Below are positions 1 through 6,828 of a stretch of DNA of 41,050 nt, piece by piece. The DNA is from a virus, in IMG/VR virus record IMGVR_UViG_3300009038_000003, positions 1-41,050 of that record. One strand, 5' to 3'. A program made the position numbers and the translations under genes. Position 1 is the stretch's first letter, and each line of letters starts with the position of its first letter. The notes beneath the pieces were generated by a model, which was given only the letters and a program-made list of their open reading frames with translations, did no database searches and was not told the origin of the DNA.

Positions 1-63
1 TGACACAATTGATGGAGGTAGACAGAGGGACGTCAGATCTTTTATAGATTGAAAAATACGTGT
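1..63 (+). repeat. 63-bp inverted repeat, copy 1
   Basis: Bases 1-63 match the reverse complement of 37940-38002 at all 63 positions. After one mismatch at base 64, four more bases match. Relative to transcription both copies have the same orientation: this one points toward the rightward block starting at 399, the other toward the leftward operon starting at 37915. That arrangement suggests a shared leader, promoter or replication signal. The repeat starts exactly at the first base of the window, which may reflect a genome end or a break in the assembly graph. Confidence 0.9.
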
Positions 64-398
64 GGTGATCGTTTTACGAATGCTATCTACCGGTACATAG
101 CGTTATGTATTGTAGCAGATCGTAGTTTTAATTAAGGCAAACATTAAGGCGAATATGAACCACTTACGCTATGTGGTTATACCTGATCCGCCCTGACGGA
201 ATGTCTCCGGCAACACGTTGAAACTACTAGTTTATCTCATTTTCACAATATGTTTCAAAACAGAACGAAACCAGAATATACTATTTTCATGTATTCCAAT
301 CCTAAACTACTGGTTTATATTGGGGGTGTTCAAACGGCCCGTGCAGTGGATGCAATCACTGCAGCGGGCCTCACCATCAAAGGAAGTGGAGTTCCCTA
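64..398. other. Non-coding leader region rich in short repeats
   Basis: I see no convincing gene here. The stretch is AT-richer than its surroundings. It contains a hairpin-forming palindrome at 94-109 (TACATA-GCGT-TATGTA), the octamer ATTAAGGC twice at about 131-150, an inverted copy of ACATAGCGT at 166-174 inside a second hairpin (AACCAC 158-163 with GTGGTT 173-178), and two near-identical 15-mers at 221 and 304. This density of repeats suits an early promoter/operator region or a replication origin. No consensus sigma-70 promoter with good spacing stands out. Confidence 0.5.
221..318. promoter_or_regulatory. Two operator-like palindromes
   Basis: AAACTACTAGTTTAT at 221-235 and AAACTACTGGTTTAT at 304-318 are direct repeats with one difference. 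The first contains the palindrome AAACTA-C-TAGTTT. Two copies 83 bp apart upstream of the first rightward gene look like binding sites for a dimeric repressor, for which the XRE-family protein at 2378 is the obvious candidate. Related AAACTAGA and ACTAG elements occur at 40981-41013. The regulatory role is inferred from symmetry and position only. Confidence 0.45.
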
Positions 399-902
399 AT
401 GGCTATCACCAACATACACGCCCTGCCGACCCCCGCCAAGACCCGCACCCAGAAGGCCAAGCAGCAGGCCACGACCAAGCGGGCAGCCCAGACCATCGCC
501 GGCCAGTTCCGGCGCCAGCACGTTGCCGCGGCCGCTGTGGCCACCCTGGCCGGCTCGCTTACGTTCCTCAGTGTCCACCATCTCGCGTTCGGCTACCAGG
601 CGGTGACCGGGTGCGAACACTGGGAGGCCATCGTGAGCGCCGTCGGAATAGACGTCGGGTTCCTGCTGCTCGAACTCGCCCAGCTCGTTACGGTCCGCGA
701 CATCACACTGCGGACCGTCGCTCGGTGGGCCAACCCGGCGATTGCAGTTACCCTGTGCGGCTCGGCGGCGCTTAACAGCTTCGCCTTTATGCAGGGTGCG
801 TCTGGCCCTCTGGCGGTGGCTGCAGCCGCAGCCATGGGCTGCTTCTTGCCAGGCTTCATCTACGTGCTGACCCGCGTCAGCGCCCACTTGGCACACCACT
901 AG
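399..902 (+). CDS. Polytopic membrane protein (DUF2637-like)
   Basis: This 167-residue protein has a basic N-terminal tail of about 40 residues, followed by about four hydrophobic segments (roughly 43-62, 75-96, 108-128 and 132-156). The layout resembles DUF2637-type membrane proteins, but the match is by appearance only. The ATG at 399 is preceded by a purine-rich ribosome-binding sequence (AAGGAAGTGGAG, 380-391), and a strong terminator follows at 911-935, so it forms a single-gene unit just downstream of the operator-like repeats. A membrane protein expressed first could act in superinfection exclusion or host takeover, but the sequence does not show which. Confidence 0.7.
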   Translation: MAITNIHALPTPAKTRTQKAKQQATTKRAAQTIAGQFRRQHVAAAAVATLAGSLTFLSVHHLAFGYQAVTGCEHWEAIVSAVGIDVGFLLLELAQLVTVRDITLRTVARWANPAIAVTLCGSAALNSFAFMQGASGPLAVAAAAAMGCFLPGFIYVLTRVSAHLAHH

Positions 903-910
903 CAGCATCA

Positions 911-935
911 GCTCCGCTTCGGCGGGGCCTTTTTT
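911..935 (+). terminator. Rho-independent terminator
   Basis: GCTCCGC and GCGGGGC (one G-T wobble) form a 7-bp stem closed by a TTCG tetraloop at 911-928, followed by CTTTTTT. It lies 8 bases after the membrane-protein stop codon and separates that gene from the next rightward cluster. Confidence 0.9.
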
Positions 936-1028
936 CTGCATGTCAATCTGCATACCAGACATGCGTTTGCACCATTTACAGCCATCGAAACCAGTGGTTT
1001 GATACTGCATCAACCAAGGAGACCGCAA

Positions 1029-1211
1029 ATGACCATCCCCGCCGCCCTCTACACTTCAGCCCTGCTCGCCAGCATCGACGCCAGCATTGCCAACGCCAAG
1101 CGCGCCGGCTTCATGACGGATATCTGCCTGCTGCGCCTGAGCGACGATGACGAAATCACTTCGAACGCCTGCCGCCGCCTCGCGCACGTCGATGGCCTGG
1201 TGTGGTGCTGA
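1029..1211 (+). CDS. Small hypothetical protein
   Basis: This encodes a 60-residue protein of unknown function. The start at 1029 is chosen because AAGGAG (1017-1022) lies seven bases upstream. The protein is mostly helical in character, with an alanine-rich N-terminus and a short acidic stretch (SDDDE). The next gene starts two bases after its stop, so the two are probably co-transcribed and translationally coupled. I recognise no family. Confidence 0.55.
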   Translation: MTIPAALYTSALLASIDASIANAKRAGFMTDICLLRLSDDDEITSNACRRLAHVDGLVWC

Positions 1212-1212
1212 C

Positions 1213-1404
1213 ATGCGCAATATCGATCCGCGCGGCATCATGCGGGCTGTGGTCTCAGTTGAGGCCACGCCCGCGGCCAATCTCACCACATTAGATTGTG
1301 GACACGTCGCTAGCTTTGCAAGCCATTTTCGCCCGACACCAAAGGGCGAGATGGTCCATTGTTTTAAATGCGGAAAAATCGCACGCAGGGAGTTAACGCC
1401 ATGA
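1213..1404 (+). CDS. Small putative zinc-binding protein
   Basis: This 63-residue protein carries a CGH motif and a C-terminal CFKCGK (CxxC), a pattern typical of compact zinc-binding phage proteins. The ATG at 1213 follows the previous stop by one base. It lacks a strong ribosome-binding site and would rely on coupling. Its stop overlaps the next start as ATGA (1401-1404). The substrate or nucleic-acid target is unknown. Confidence 0.55.
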   Translation: MRNIDPRGIMRAVVSVEATPAANLTTLDCGHVASFASHFRPTPKGEMVHCFKCGKIARRELTP

Positions 1405-1661
1405 TGAACAACCACCGCCCCCACGCGCGTTTCTCCGTGATCGACGGCTGGGAGTGCCAACAATGTGGGCACAACAACAGCAACGCCGTGCACGTCTGCC
1501 AGGGCCGTATCTGCATCGACGCCCGGGAGCAGGTCGCCGTGATGGCCGCAGAGCGCCGCGTCGCCACGTCCCGCTACGCTGCGGCGAAGGGGATCAAACC
1601 GCTGCCGGCCGAGGAGCACGGCGATTGGCACGACTTTCTGCCGGAGGCGAGCGATGACTGA
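1401..1661 (+). CDS. Small zinc-ribbon-like protein
   Basis: This 86-residue protein has WECQQCGHNN followed by two further cysteines (VCQGRIC), resembling a zinc ribbon of the CxxC-CxxxxC type. The ATG at 1401 overlaps the preceding stop codon and has CAGGGAG about nine bases upstream. The C-terminal half is helical and charged. The run of small Cys-containing proteins suggests nucleic-acid-binding or host-takeover roles, but no specific function can be assigned. Confidence 0.6.
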   Translation: MMNNHRPHARFSVIDGWECQQCGHNNSNAVHVCQGRICIDAREQVAVMAAERRVATSRYAAAKGIKPLPAEEHGDWHDFLPEASDD

Positions 1662-1722
1662 TCCCGAAATCGGAGATTACGTGCTCGCCACGAAATACGA
1701 TGATGGCGATCCAGGCGATTAA
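1654..1722 (+). CDS. Tiny, possibly truncated ORF
   Basis: Twenty-two codons encode a peptide containing IGDYVLATKY and DGDPGD before a TAA. From memory, phage proteins with a similar GDxVLATK...DGDP start are longer, so this may be the N-terminal remnant of such a gene. It overlaps the preceding gene's end by 8 bases in a different frame. It could equally be an untranslated stretch. Confidence 0.3.
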   Translation: MTDPEIGDYVLATKYDDGDPGD

Positions 1723-1748
1723 ACAGCCTTACCGGAAGGAGAATGACT

Positions 1749-1964
1749 ATGAAATTTGGTGCCACTGGAAAGTTTCCACATGGAAAACTCGGTGACGATG
1801 ATGAGGGCGCGCTCAAGATGGCCATTAGTGGCCGTGACGGCAATGTCACCATAAATTTTGGCAAGCCTGTTGCGTGGCTAGCAATGCCACCTGACCAGGC
1901 CATCACATTCGCTTCACTTATCGTCGCGAAGGCAAACCTCCTGAAGCGAGGGTCTTGCGAGTAA
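1749..1964 (+). CDS. Small hypothetical protein
   Basis: This 71-residue protein was assigned from the ATG at 1749, seven bases after AAGGAG (1736-1741). An in-frame ATG at 1743 is too close to that site. It has a hydrophilic N-terminal half with GDDDEG and a hydrophobic stretch in the second half (AWLAMPPDQAITFASLIVAK). Its 3' end overlaps the convergent rusA gene by 47 bases. No family is recognised. Confidence 0.55.
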   Translation: MKFGATGKFPHGKLGDDDEGALKMAISGRDGNVTINFGKPVAWLAMPPDQAITFASLIVAKANLLKRGSCE

Positions 1965-2379
1965 CTTTGCGCTTTTGCGCGGCCTCGTACCGCGCGAACT
2001 CCCATTGATCCGCAAATGCAACCTCACCACGCAATGTCACGGTGCAATCATGGTCGATGACCGAATCCCATTCTATGGACGCTTTAGCGCAATAACGATC
2101 GTTAACGGTCAGATGGACGCGCTGGCACCAATCCGCGATAGCCTTCAACCGATTATCAACATCGGACGCGCGTTTGAATGCGTCGGACAGATGTACATCC
2201 AAGACATGACGACCCAGCACCGGGAAGCGTCCGAGTTTCTGAATCTGAGCGGCCGCATCAGCTTCCTGTTTCCACTTGATATAATCGGCCGAAAGGTGAG
2301 CCTTGCCGCGCGCGTATCGCCATATCCGATTTACCGACGGCGGGAACGGTAGCCAGAACGTGCAGGTAAATTCCGTCAT
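1918..2379 (-). CDS. rusA: RusA-family Holliday junction resolvase
   Basis: RusA enzymes are dimeric, Mg-dependent endonucleases that cut four-way DNA junctions. This 153-residue protein has the family opening (FWLPFPPSVNRIWR) and the conserved acidic segment SDVDNRLKAIAD, with D73, D75, N76 and K79, followed by VNDRY (D94) and AKASIEW. The length is near normal (about 120-150). It probably resolves recombination or replication intermediates together with the exonuclease and annealing protein further right. It is the only leftward gene inside the early block. Its ATG (2379) overlaps the oppositely oriented xre start within one CATG, so its promoter must lie inside xre. Confidence 0.85.
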   Translation of the reverse strand: MTEFTCTFWLPFPPSVNRIWRYARGKAHLSADYIKWKQEADAAAQIQKLGRFPVLGRHVLDVHLSDAFKRASDVDNRLKAIADWCQRVHLTVNDRYCAKASIEWDSVIDHDCTVTLRGEVAFADQWEFARYEAAQKRKVTRKTLASGGLPSRR

Positions 2380-2620
2380 GAGGAACAAACTCTCACTTCA
2401 CAGCGACGTCGTTGCAGCCGGCGGACGGCTGCACGAGGCTCGCACGAGGCTGGGTCTGAGTCGAGTACACCTAGGTATGCAGACCGGCATATCAGCCCAG
2501 CAAATTGGTAAATACGAACGCGGCGTCAACGTCCTTACTATCCACGCGCTGCAACGCATCTGCGGTGCGTTGAACATCAACCCATGCGAGATATGCGGGT
2601 GCTGCAATGAGCAACCTTAG
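2378..2620 (+). CDS. XRE-family helix-turn-helix regulator
   Basis: This 80-residue protein is essentially one Cro/C1-type HTH domain, about residues 15-70: RLHEARTRLGLSRVHLGMQT, then ISAQQIGKYERG and a final helix. Such proteins bind operator DNA as dimers and usually set the early or lysogenic state. A cysteine-rich tail (CEICGCC) could bind metal. The start at 2378 shares the CATG with the divergent rusA start. A TTG at 2303 would also be in frame but has no support. The palindromes at 221-318, 38031-38045 and 40952-40990 are possible operators (inference). Confidence 0.8.
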   Translation: MRNKLSLHSDVVAAGGRLHEARTRLGLSRVHLGMQTGISAQQIGKYERGVNVLTIHALQRICGALNINPCEICGCCNEQP

Positions 2621-2822
2621 CGACGTACGCATCGACGATCTTATCATATGGAACAGGGACAGAGCGACCACCGAACGGCTGCGCTACTTCGATGCGCCGG
2701 CCGGCGCCAAACGCGAGTGCCACGCCCGGGTGGCCGCCTATCACCAGGACACGGCGGATGCGTTGACTGAGCTGGCGGCAACGCGTGCCTACGAAAATGC
2801 GAGGGAGGACGAACATGGTTGA
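2607..2822 (+). CDS. Small hypothetical phage protein
   Basis: This 71-residue charged, helix-rich protein overlaps the end of xre by 14 bases and the next start by 8, so the three genes are tightly coupled. It has no Cys or hydrophobic segment and no recognisable motif. Position suggests membership of the early recombination operon. Its function is unknown. Confidence 0.55.
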   Translation: MSNLSDVRIDDLIIWNRDRATTERLRYFDAPAGAKRECHARVAAYHQDTADALTELAATRAYENAREDEHG

Positions 2823-3123
2823 CCAGCGCACACCCGGTCCTTGGACAGTCACGGAAAGCGATCCGGCCGAAGGTGCCCACGTCTTTTGGATCACAGCCCC
2901 GCAGGGTTGCGGCCCAAACAATGGCGAAGTGGACATCGTAAGCGTGCATGGCAATAAGGCGGCCAACGCCCGCCTGATCGCCGCCGCGCCGGAGATGTTG
3001 GAGGCGCTACGACTTTACGACCGCACGTACGCGTCTACACAAACCCACCCGACAGTGGCTGACGAAGCTGCGTGTATCGCCGCCGTTCGCGCCGCCATTG
3101 CTAAAGCTACGGGAGGAAAGTGA
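2815..3123 (+). CDS. Conserved small phage protein (NARLIAAAPEM motif)
   Basis: This 102-residue protein has a good ribosome-binding site (GAGGGAGG, 2801-2808). An N-terminal TPGPWTV and a central NARLIAAAPEMLEALR are a combination I recall from many uncharacterised phage early proteins. The first half looks like a small beta domain and the second is helical. Its stop overlaps the exonuclease start (TGATG), indicating coupled expression with the recombination genes. The biochemical role is unknown. Confidence 0.65.
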   Translation: MVDQRTPGPWTVTESDPAEGAHVFWITAPQGCGPNNGEVDIVSVHGNKAANARLIAAAPEMLEALRLYDRTYASTQTHPTVADEAACIAAVRAAIAKATGGK

Positions 3124-4052
3124 TGCCGGATCCTGACCACTGCACCATAAGCGCCACCGAAGTGTCGGCCCTCTTCAACGCCAGCCCCTATGTCACGCGC
3201 TGGATGCTGTACCACAAGTTCGCCAACGGTCTTGTGATGGACGACGCCGCCCCGAACGCGCGCATGGATTGGGGCAAGAAAATGCAGCCCCTCATCCTCG
3301 CGCAAGTCGACGCGGAGAAGGACATGAAGGTTATCCCAAATGCAGATGACACATATGTGCGCCGCGGACTTCTTGGTTGCACTCGTGATGCTACGATTAT
3401 TTGTCCTGATCGTGGTCCAGGTGCTTTGGAAATAAAGTGCGTGTTCGATTACGCCACGTGGATGGATAAATGGCACGGCGGCGCGTCGGTCCCGCGGCAT
3501 TACGAAATCCAACTGCAGACGCAGATGTATGTCGGGGACGATAACCCTGAATTCATAAACCCTTCTTATGGTTGGGGTCTGATCGCCGTGTGGGTATGCG
3601 CTGAAGTGCACTATTTCGAGCGGCAATCGATTCCAAAAATGTGGGACAGGCTCGACAGAGAAGCTTATGACTTCTTCGCCGACGTAAAGGCCGGCCGCGA
3701 ACCCGACGCGTACGGCGCCTCCGTCGAGGCCCCGTACGTCACCGCCATGTTTCCGACGCGGGAAGGCCAGGTGCTGGACCTCTCCGCGGACCCGGAACAC
3801 GTCACGACGTCGGAACTCGTATCGGCGCTCAAGGACTACCGCGACATTGCCGCGTCGCACGGTAAGCTTGCCGATGAAAGCCGGGTGAAGCTCCTGGCGC
3901 TCGCCCGCGATGCGGAGAAAGTGCTGCTACCGTGTGGTGTCAGCTACCGCGTCCGCAAGTCCGGCAAGGGCAAGACCATCGTGCCGTATGTACCAGAGCA
4001 GCCCACAGCACCGCCGCCGACGAAAGACAGGAGTGTTCTACATGCCGGATAA
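3123..4052 (+). CDS. YqaJ-like viral exonuclease (PD-(D/E)XK)
   Basis: This 309-residue protein is likely the 5'-3' dsDNA exonuclease partner of the annealing protein at 4254. The PD-(D/E)XK core is visible: DWGKKMQP, then GCTRDA (D89), ALEIKC (E103-x-K105) and IQLQTQMYV, the order expected in YqaJ/lambda-Exo nucleases. The length fits. ATG 3123 is used with GGGAGGA just upstream; GTG 3120 is an alternative. It overlaps the neighbours on both sides. It would resect DNA ends to give single strands for Bet-mediated annealing in replication, repair and exchange with related phages. Confidence 0.85.
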   Translation: MPDPDHCTISATEVSALFNASPYVTRWMLYHKFANGLVMDDAAPNARMDWGKKMQPLILAQVDAEKDMKVIPNADDTYVRRGLLGCTRDATIICPDRGPGALEIKCVFDYATWMDKWHGGASVPRHYEIQLQTQMYVGDDNPEFINPSYGWGLIAVWVCAEVHYFERQSIPKMWDRLDREAYDFFADVKAGREPDAYGASVEAPYVTAMFPTREGQVLDLSADPEHVTTSELVSALKDYRDIAASHGKLADESRVKLLALARDAEKVLLPCGVSYRVRKSGKGKTIVPYVPEQPTAPPPTKDRSVLHAG

Positions 4053-4257
4053 GGAAACGTACCTCGGAGACGGACTTTATGCGTCCTTCGACGGATACCA
4101 GATCAAGCTACGTGCGCCCCGTGAGGATGGCGACCATGAGGTTTACATGGAACCTGAAGTGTATACGGCGCTTCAGGCGTTCGTAGAGGTTTACATGGAA
4201 CCTGAAGTGTATACGGCGCTTCAGGCGTTCGTAACGAAGTTGAAGGAGCCGAAATGA
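4042..4257 (+). CDS. Small phage protein with internal 16-residue duplication
   Basis: This 71-residue protein is encoded between exonuclease and Bet, overlapping both (11 and 4 bases), with CAGGAG upstream. The N-terminus ([20 protein letters not shown]) resembles a small phage protein family I recall beside recombination genes. Residues 33-48 ([16 protein letters not shown]) are repeated exactly as 49-64 because of a perfect 48-bp duplication. The duplication extends the C-terminal helix without changing frame. Its function is unknown. Position suggests an accessory role in recombination. Confidence 0.7.
   Translation: MPDKETYLGDGLYASFDGYQIKLRAPREDGDHEVYMEPEVYTALQAFVEVYMEPEVYTALQAFVTKLKEPK
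4138..4233 (+). repeat. Perfect 48-bp tandem duplication
   Basis: Bases 4138-4185 and 4186-4233 are identical and in frame (16 codons each). The absence of any synonymous difference points to a very recent duplication, or to an assembly duplication. Confidence 0.95.
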
Positions 4258-5225
4258 CCACCGAACTCGCAACGACCATTCCCCGTCGGATCGTCACGTT
4301 TAACCCGGATCAGATCGACCTTATCAAGCGCACGGTCTGCCGCGGTGCTACCGACGATGAACTCAAGCTGTTCATGTATCAGGCCGAACGCACCGGCCTC
4401 GATCCGCTGGCGCGGCAAATCTATGCGATGAAGCGATACGACGCGATGCAGAGCCGCGAGGTGATGAGTATCCAGACGTCGATCGACGGTTTCCGGCTCA
4501 TTGCCGAACGCACCGGCAAGTATGCCGGTCAGGTCGGCCCCTTCTGGTGCGGCAAAGACGGGGTCTGGGTTGACGTGTGGCTGGCCGACGAACCGCCGGC
4601 CGCATCCCGCGTCGGTGCTCTGCGGAGCGACTTCAAGGAGCCGTGCTGGGCCGTCGCTCGGTTTCGGACCTACGCGCAACGCAAACGGGACGGGACGATC
4701 ACACGCTCATGGTCAACCATGGCCGACCTCATGATCGCCAAGTGTGCCGAGGCGCTGGCACTCCGCAAGGCGTTCCCCCAGGAGCTTAGCGGCCTCTACA
4801 CGGGCGATGAGATGGCGCAGGCGACATTGGCCGCTCCGGGGGGCGACGACGAACCGGCGGTGCCTCCCAGGCGCGTGGCGGGGTCATCTGGTAGAAACGG
4901 CTCGATGCTCGCGGGCGGACAGGGTTGGAGCACTCCTGCGGACTTCCCGCATGACCCCGTGACCGGCGAAGTCGCCGACCCCGACCGAACACCGACCGCT
5001 GAGGAACTGATCAATCCGCCTGACCTGCACACAGAGGCCCGTATGGCGGCGGAGCGCGGCCGTGAGATGTTCGCTGCGTTCTGGAAGCGCCTGAATCCGG
5101 CACAGCGTGGACAGATTACCGATACCGAACTCGCTATCCTCAAGCAGAAAGTGGAAAGGGCGAAAAATGAAAACGCTCGCGACGAACCTCCCGAAACCGG
5201 ACTCGAAGAGTGGTCAGTGCGGTAG
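4254..5225 (+). CDS. bet: Phage recombination protein Bet (RecT family)
   Basis: Bet/RecT proteins form rings and filaments on single-stranded DNA and anneal complementary strands. This 323-residue protein shows the family core at about residues 15-190: [50 protein letters not shown], and [20 protein letters not shown] followed by [11 protein letters not shown]. The C-terminal 110 residues are acidic and low in complexity, as is common. It starts within ATGA overlapping the previous gene. With the exonuclease it makes a complete two-component recombination system. In a phage carrying guide-like inserts this could copy cassettes between co-infecting genomes (inference). Confidence 0.9.
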   Translation: MTTELATTIPRRIVTFNPDQIDLIKRTVCRGATDDELKLFMYQAERTGLDPLARQIYAMKRYDAMQSREVMSIQTSIDGFRLIAERTGKYAGQVGPFWCGKDGVWVDVWLADEPPAASRVGALRSDFKEPCWAVARFRTYAQRKRDGTITRSWSTMADLMIAKCAEALALRKAFPQELSGLYTGDEMAQATLAAPGGDDEPAVPPRRVAGSSGRNGSMLAGGQGWSTPADFPHDPVTGEVADPDRTPTAEELINPPDLHTEARMAAERGREMFAAFWKRLNPAQRGQITDTELAILKQKVERAKNENARDEPPETGLEEWSVR

Positions 5226-5475
5226 CTGCCACTGGTTCGAGCCGGAGCCAGGCGCTGCGCGGGTCGGCGACCCGGACAACCCGGTCGCCGTCGGTACCTG
5301 CTGCGCCAACCCGCCGATCATGGGCCAGGGCATGCAGGAAATACCAGGCTCGCGCCTGTCCACAAAGGGGGTGCAGTATCAACAGGTCCCGATGGGCATC
5401 AGGCCGCCGACCGCTGCCAATGGCCGGTGCGAGAAATGGACACCGCTGGGATCGTTTCCAGCGCTCAGACATTGA
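5167..5475 (+). CDS. Small Cys-rich phage protein
   Basis: This 102-residue protein starts inside the end of bet (59-base overlap), with AAAGGG upstream. It contains [11 protein letters not shown], a central CC and a late RCEKW, a cysteine spacing suited to a zinc-binding domain. I recall similar short proteins following bet in other phages. It probably belongs to the same operon. No enzymatic motif is visible. Confidence 0.6.
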   Translation: MKTLATNLPKPDSKSGQCGSCHWFEPEPGAARVGDPDNPVAVGTCCANPPIMGQGMQEIPGSRLSTKGVQYQQVPMGIRPPTAANGRCEKWTPLGSFPALRH

Positions 5476-5486
5476 GGTGTGATAAG

Positions 5487-5813
5487 ATGGTGACAGACGA
5501 AGCTTTTACGGAAGACTTTTGGCGCCATCATCTCCCATGCGCTGCATCGCATTACCTGTTTTACAGGCTTCTTGAGAACAAGAGAAAAGAGGATGAAATG
5601 AACAGACTTAGTCCAGATCAGGCCGCCGCTGTACGTGCAGCGGAACAAAATCAGGTCTCCAATTCAAATCGAGACATTGAAAAGGCAGTCGATCGGCAGC
5701 TGCGCCAGTGGTGCGTTGAACAAGCCATCAAGGCGCACGAAACTGAAGCAATTTCGATCGCGACCGAAGCCGCCTCGATCTATGATTTCATGTGCGGTAA
5801 GGGAGAGACATAA
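5487..5813 (+). CDS. Last gene of the rightward block, hypothetical
   Basis: This is a 108-residue protein if started at ATG 5487 (GAGGTG upstream). The internal ATG at 5598, giving 71 residues, has a better AAAAGAGGA site, so two products or a later true start are possible. The part shared by both (LSPDQAAAVRAAE ... RQLRQWCVEQAIKA ... IYDFMCG) is helical and resembles small conserved phage proteins. Its stop codon is immediately followed by the late-operon terminator read from the other strand. Confidence 0.55.
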   Translation: MVTDEAFTEDFWRHHLPCAASHYLFYRLLENKRKEDEMNRLSPDQAAAVRAAEQNQVSNSNRDIEKAVDRQLRQWCVEQAIKAHETEAISIATEAASIYDFMCGKGET

Positions 5814-5837
5814 AAAAGCAGCGCCGTGAGGCGCTGC
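5812..5837 (-). terminator. Terminator of the late (leftward) operon
   Basis: A perfect 8-bp stem (GCAGCGCC / GGCGCTGC, 5818-5837) with a 4-nt loop is followed on the minus strand by six T residues (5812-5817). It ends leftward transcription at the tail-to-tail junction with the early genes. Confidence 0.9.
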
Positions 5838-5873
5838 AGTCGTGGGAGGATGCCCATGGTGGTGGGCCTCGGA

Positions 5874-5896
5874 ACGGGGAGCATATTGCTCCCCGT
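5874..5896. other. Perfect 10-bp hairpin after the last late gene
   Basis: ACGGGGAGCA and TGCTCCCCGT pair around a 3-nt loop, two bases past the stop codon of the leftward gene ending at 5899. There is no T tract on either side, so it is more likely an RNA 3'-end stabiliser or pause element than an intrinsic terminator. The real terminator lies 40 bases further on. Confidence 0.7.
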
Positions 5897-5898
5897 AA

Positions 5899-6084
5899 TC
5901 AGTTGCAGGGGTTGCCGTTGCTGTGCGTGCCGATGTTCAGGTCAGTCGCAATGCACGGGGAAACTTTGATGTATGGGACCGGTGTGTAGCGGGCGGGCGG
6001 TGCGACGCTGCCGTAAGCGTCGATAGCAGGGGCCGGTGTGCAGGTTCCGAAGGTGCAGAGAACGGCAACAATCAACTCAATCAT
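5899..6084 (-). CDS. Small exported or membrane-anchored protein in lysis region
   Basis: This 61-residue protein has a short hydrophobic N-terminus (IELIVAVLCTFGTCTPAPA) and four Cys in all, then a proline-containing tail ending NGNPCN. A clear AGGAGA site precedes the ATG. It is the last gene of the late operon, downstream of holin and spanin-like genes. A small outer-membrane spanin subunit is conceivable, but the lipobox is poor, so I leave it unnamed. Confidence 0.55.
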   Translation of the reverse strand: MIELIVAVLCTFGTCTPAPAIDAYGSVAPPARYTPVPYIKVSPCIATDLNIGTHSNGNPCN

Positions 6085-6169
6085 GTATTTCTCCTGGTTT
6101 CGAGCAACGAGGTTTTATTATCACACGCTGGAAACCGTTGGTTTGCTAATATAACAACCCTGATATGCG

Positions 6170-6511
6170 TTATTGCTTGCGCTTTGCCGGCGCCACTCGT
6201 TCTTGGATCACCTGTTGCTGTTCCTTGACGTCGATCTTGGTCGATCGCACCTCATGCTCAAGCTCCTGCAGGCGGGTTTCCAGTGTCGTGATGCGCAGGT
6301 CGCGCAGCTGTAGATCACGGCGGGCGTCGTCGGCGCGGTAACGGTCGCTCATATTGCTCGCGACCGTCGCCGCAAGGATCTGGATGTCCGTCTTGACCTG
6401 AATCAAGGTCGCTCCCATCCACACCAGGATGGGGATAACCAACAGCATAGCGGCGCGTCCAACGAGTGCAAACCACACGTTGGACGCCATCTTTTCCGCC
6501 GCTTCCGTCAT
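6170..6511 (-). CDS. Single-span membrane protein with coiled coil (spanin-like)
   Basis: This 113-residue protein has one strong transmembrane helix at about residues 15-38 (VGRAAMLLVIPILVWMGATL). A long charged helix with heptad character runs from about 55 to the end (LQLRDLRITTLETRLQELEH). That topology suits an inner-membrane spanin or a holin-associated protein. It sits between a holin-like gene and the small exported protein. The ATG at 6511 is preferred over a GTG at 6520. The lysis role is inferred from neighbours. Confidence 0.65.
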   Translation of the reverse strand: MTEAAEKMASNVWFALVGRAAMLLVIPILVWMGATLIQVKTDIQILAATVASNMSDRYRADDARRDLQLRDLRITTLETRLQELEHEVRSTKIDVKEQQQVIQERVAPAKRKQ

Positions 6512-6545
6512 GGAAATCACGACACCTCAACGCAAGCGCCGTGGA

Positions 6546-6818
6546 TTAGCCCGTGGCCGCCTGATGGTCGGTCAGAGCCGGCGCATTGGGCTGGCCAGGT
6601 GTCAGGTGGTCCGCTACTGCGGTGATCGCCTCATGCACCGGCGCCCCGGTCGCCTGGCCGACGGTGTCCACAGCTTTCACGAGAACCGGAAGCAGCGGCA
6701 GGAACTTACTGAACAGCGCAAATTCCGGGAAGAACATCCCCAGCGCGCCGAACAGCGTCGGGAGGATTTCCTCGGCGACCTTCATGCCATTTTCGATTTC
6801 GCCTACGGTATCACCCAT
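6546..6818 (-). CDS. Holin-like membrane protein
   Basis: This 90-residue protein has an amphipathic N-terminus and a hydrophobic core at about residues 18-50 (ILPTLFGALGMFFPEFALFS, then KFLPLLPVLVKAV) with a polar tail. It lies directly after the endolysin gene, where holins normally are, and has AGGAGCG before the ATG. The 25 bases at 6683-6707 are duplicated exactly in the CRISPR-like insert upstream at 6862-6886. The holin call rests on position and hydrophobicity. Confidence 0.6.
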   Translation of the reverse strand: MGDTVGEIENGMKVAEEILPTLFGALGMFFPEFALFSKFLPLLPVLVKAVDTVGQATGAPVHEAITAVADHLTPGQPNAPALTDHQAATG

Positions 6819-6828
6819 TACTCGCTCC

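Noticed and set aside
1975-2352. Long rightward open frame opposite rusA
   Set aside because: It is the mirror of the clearly recognisable RusA reading frame and has no family-like sequence.
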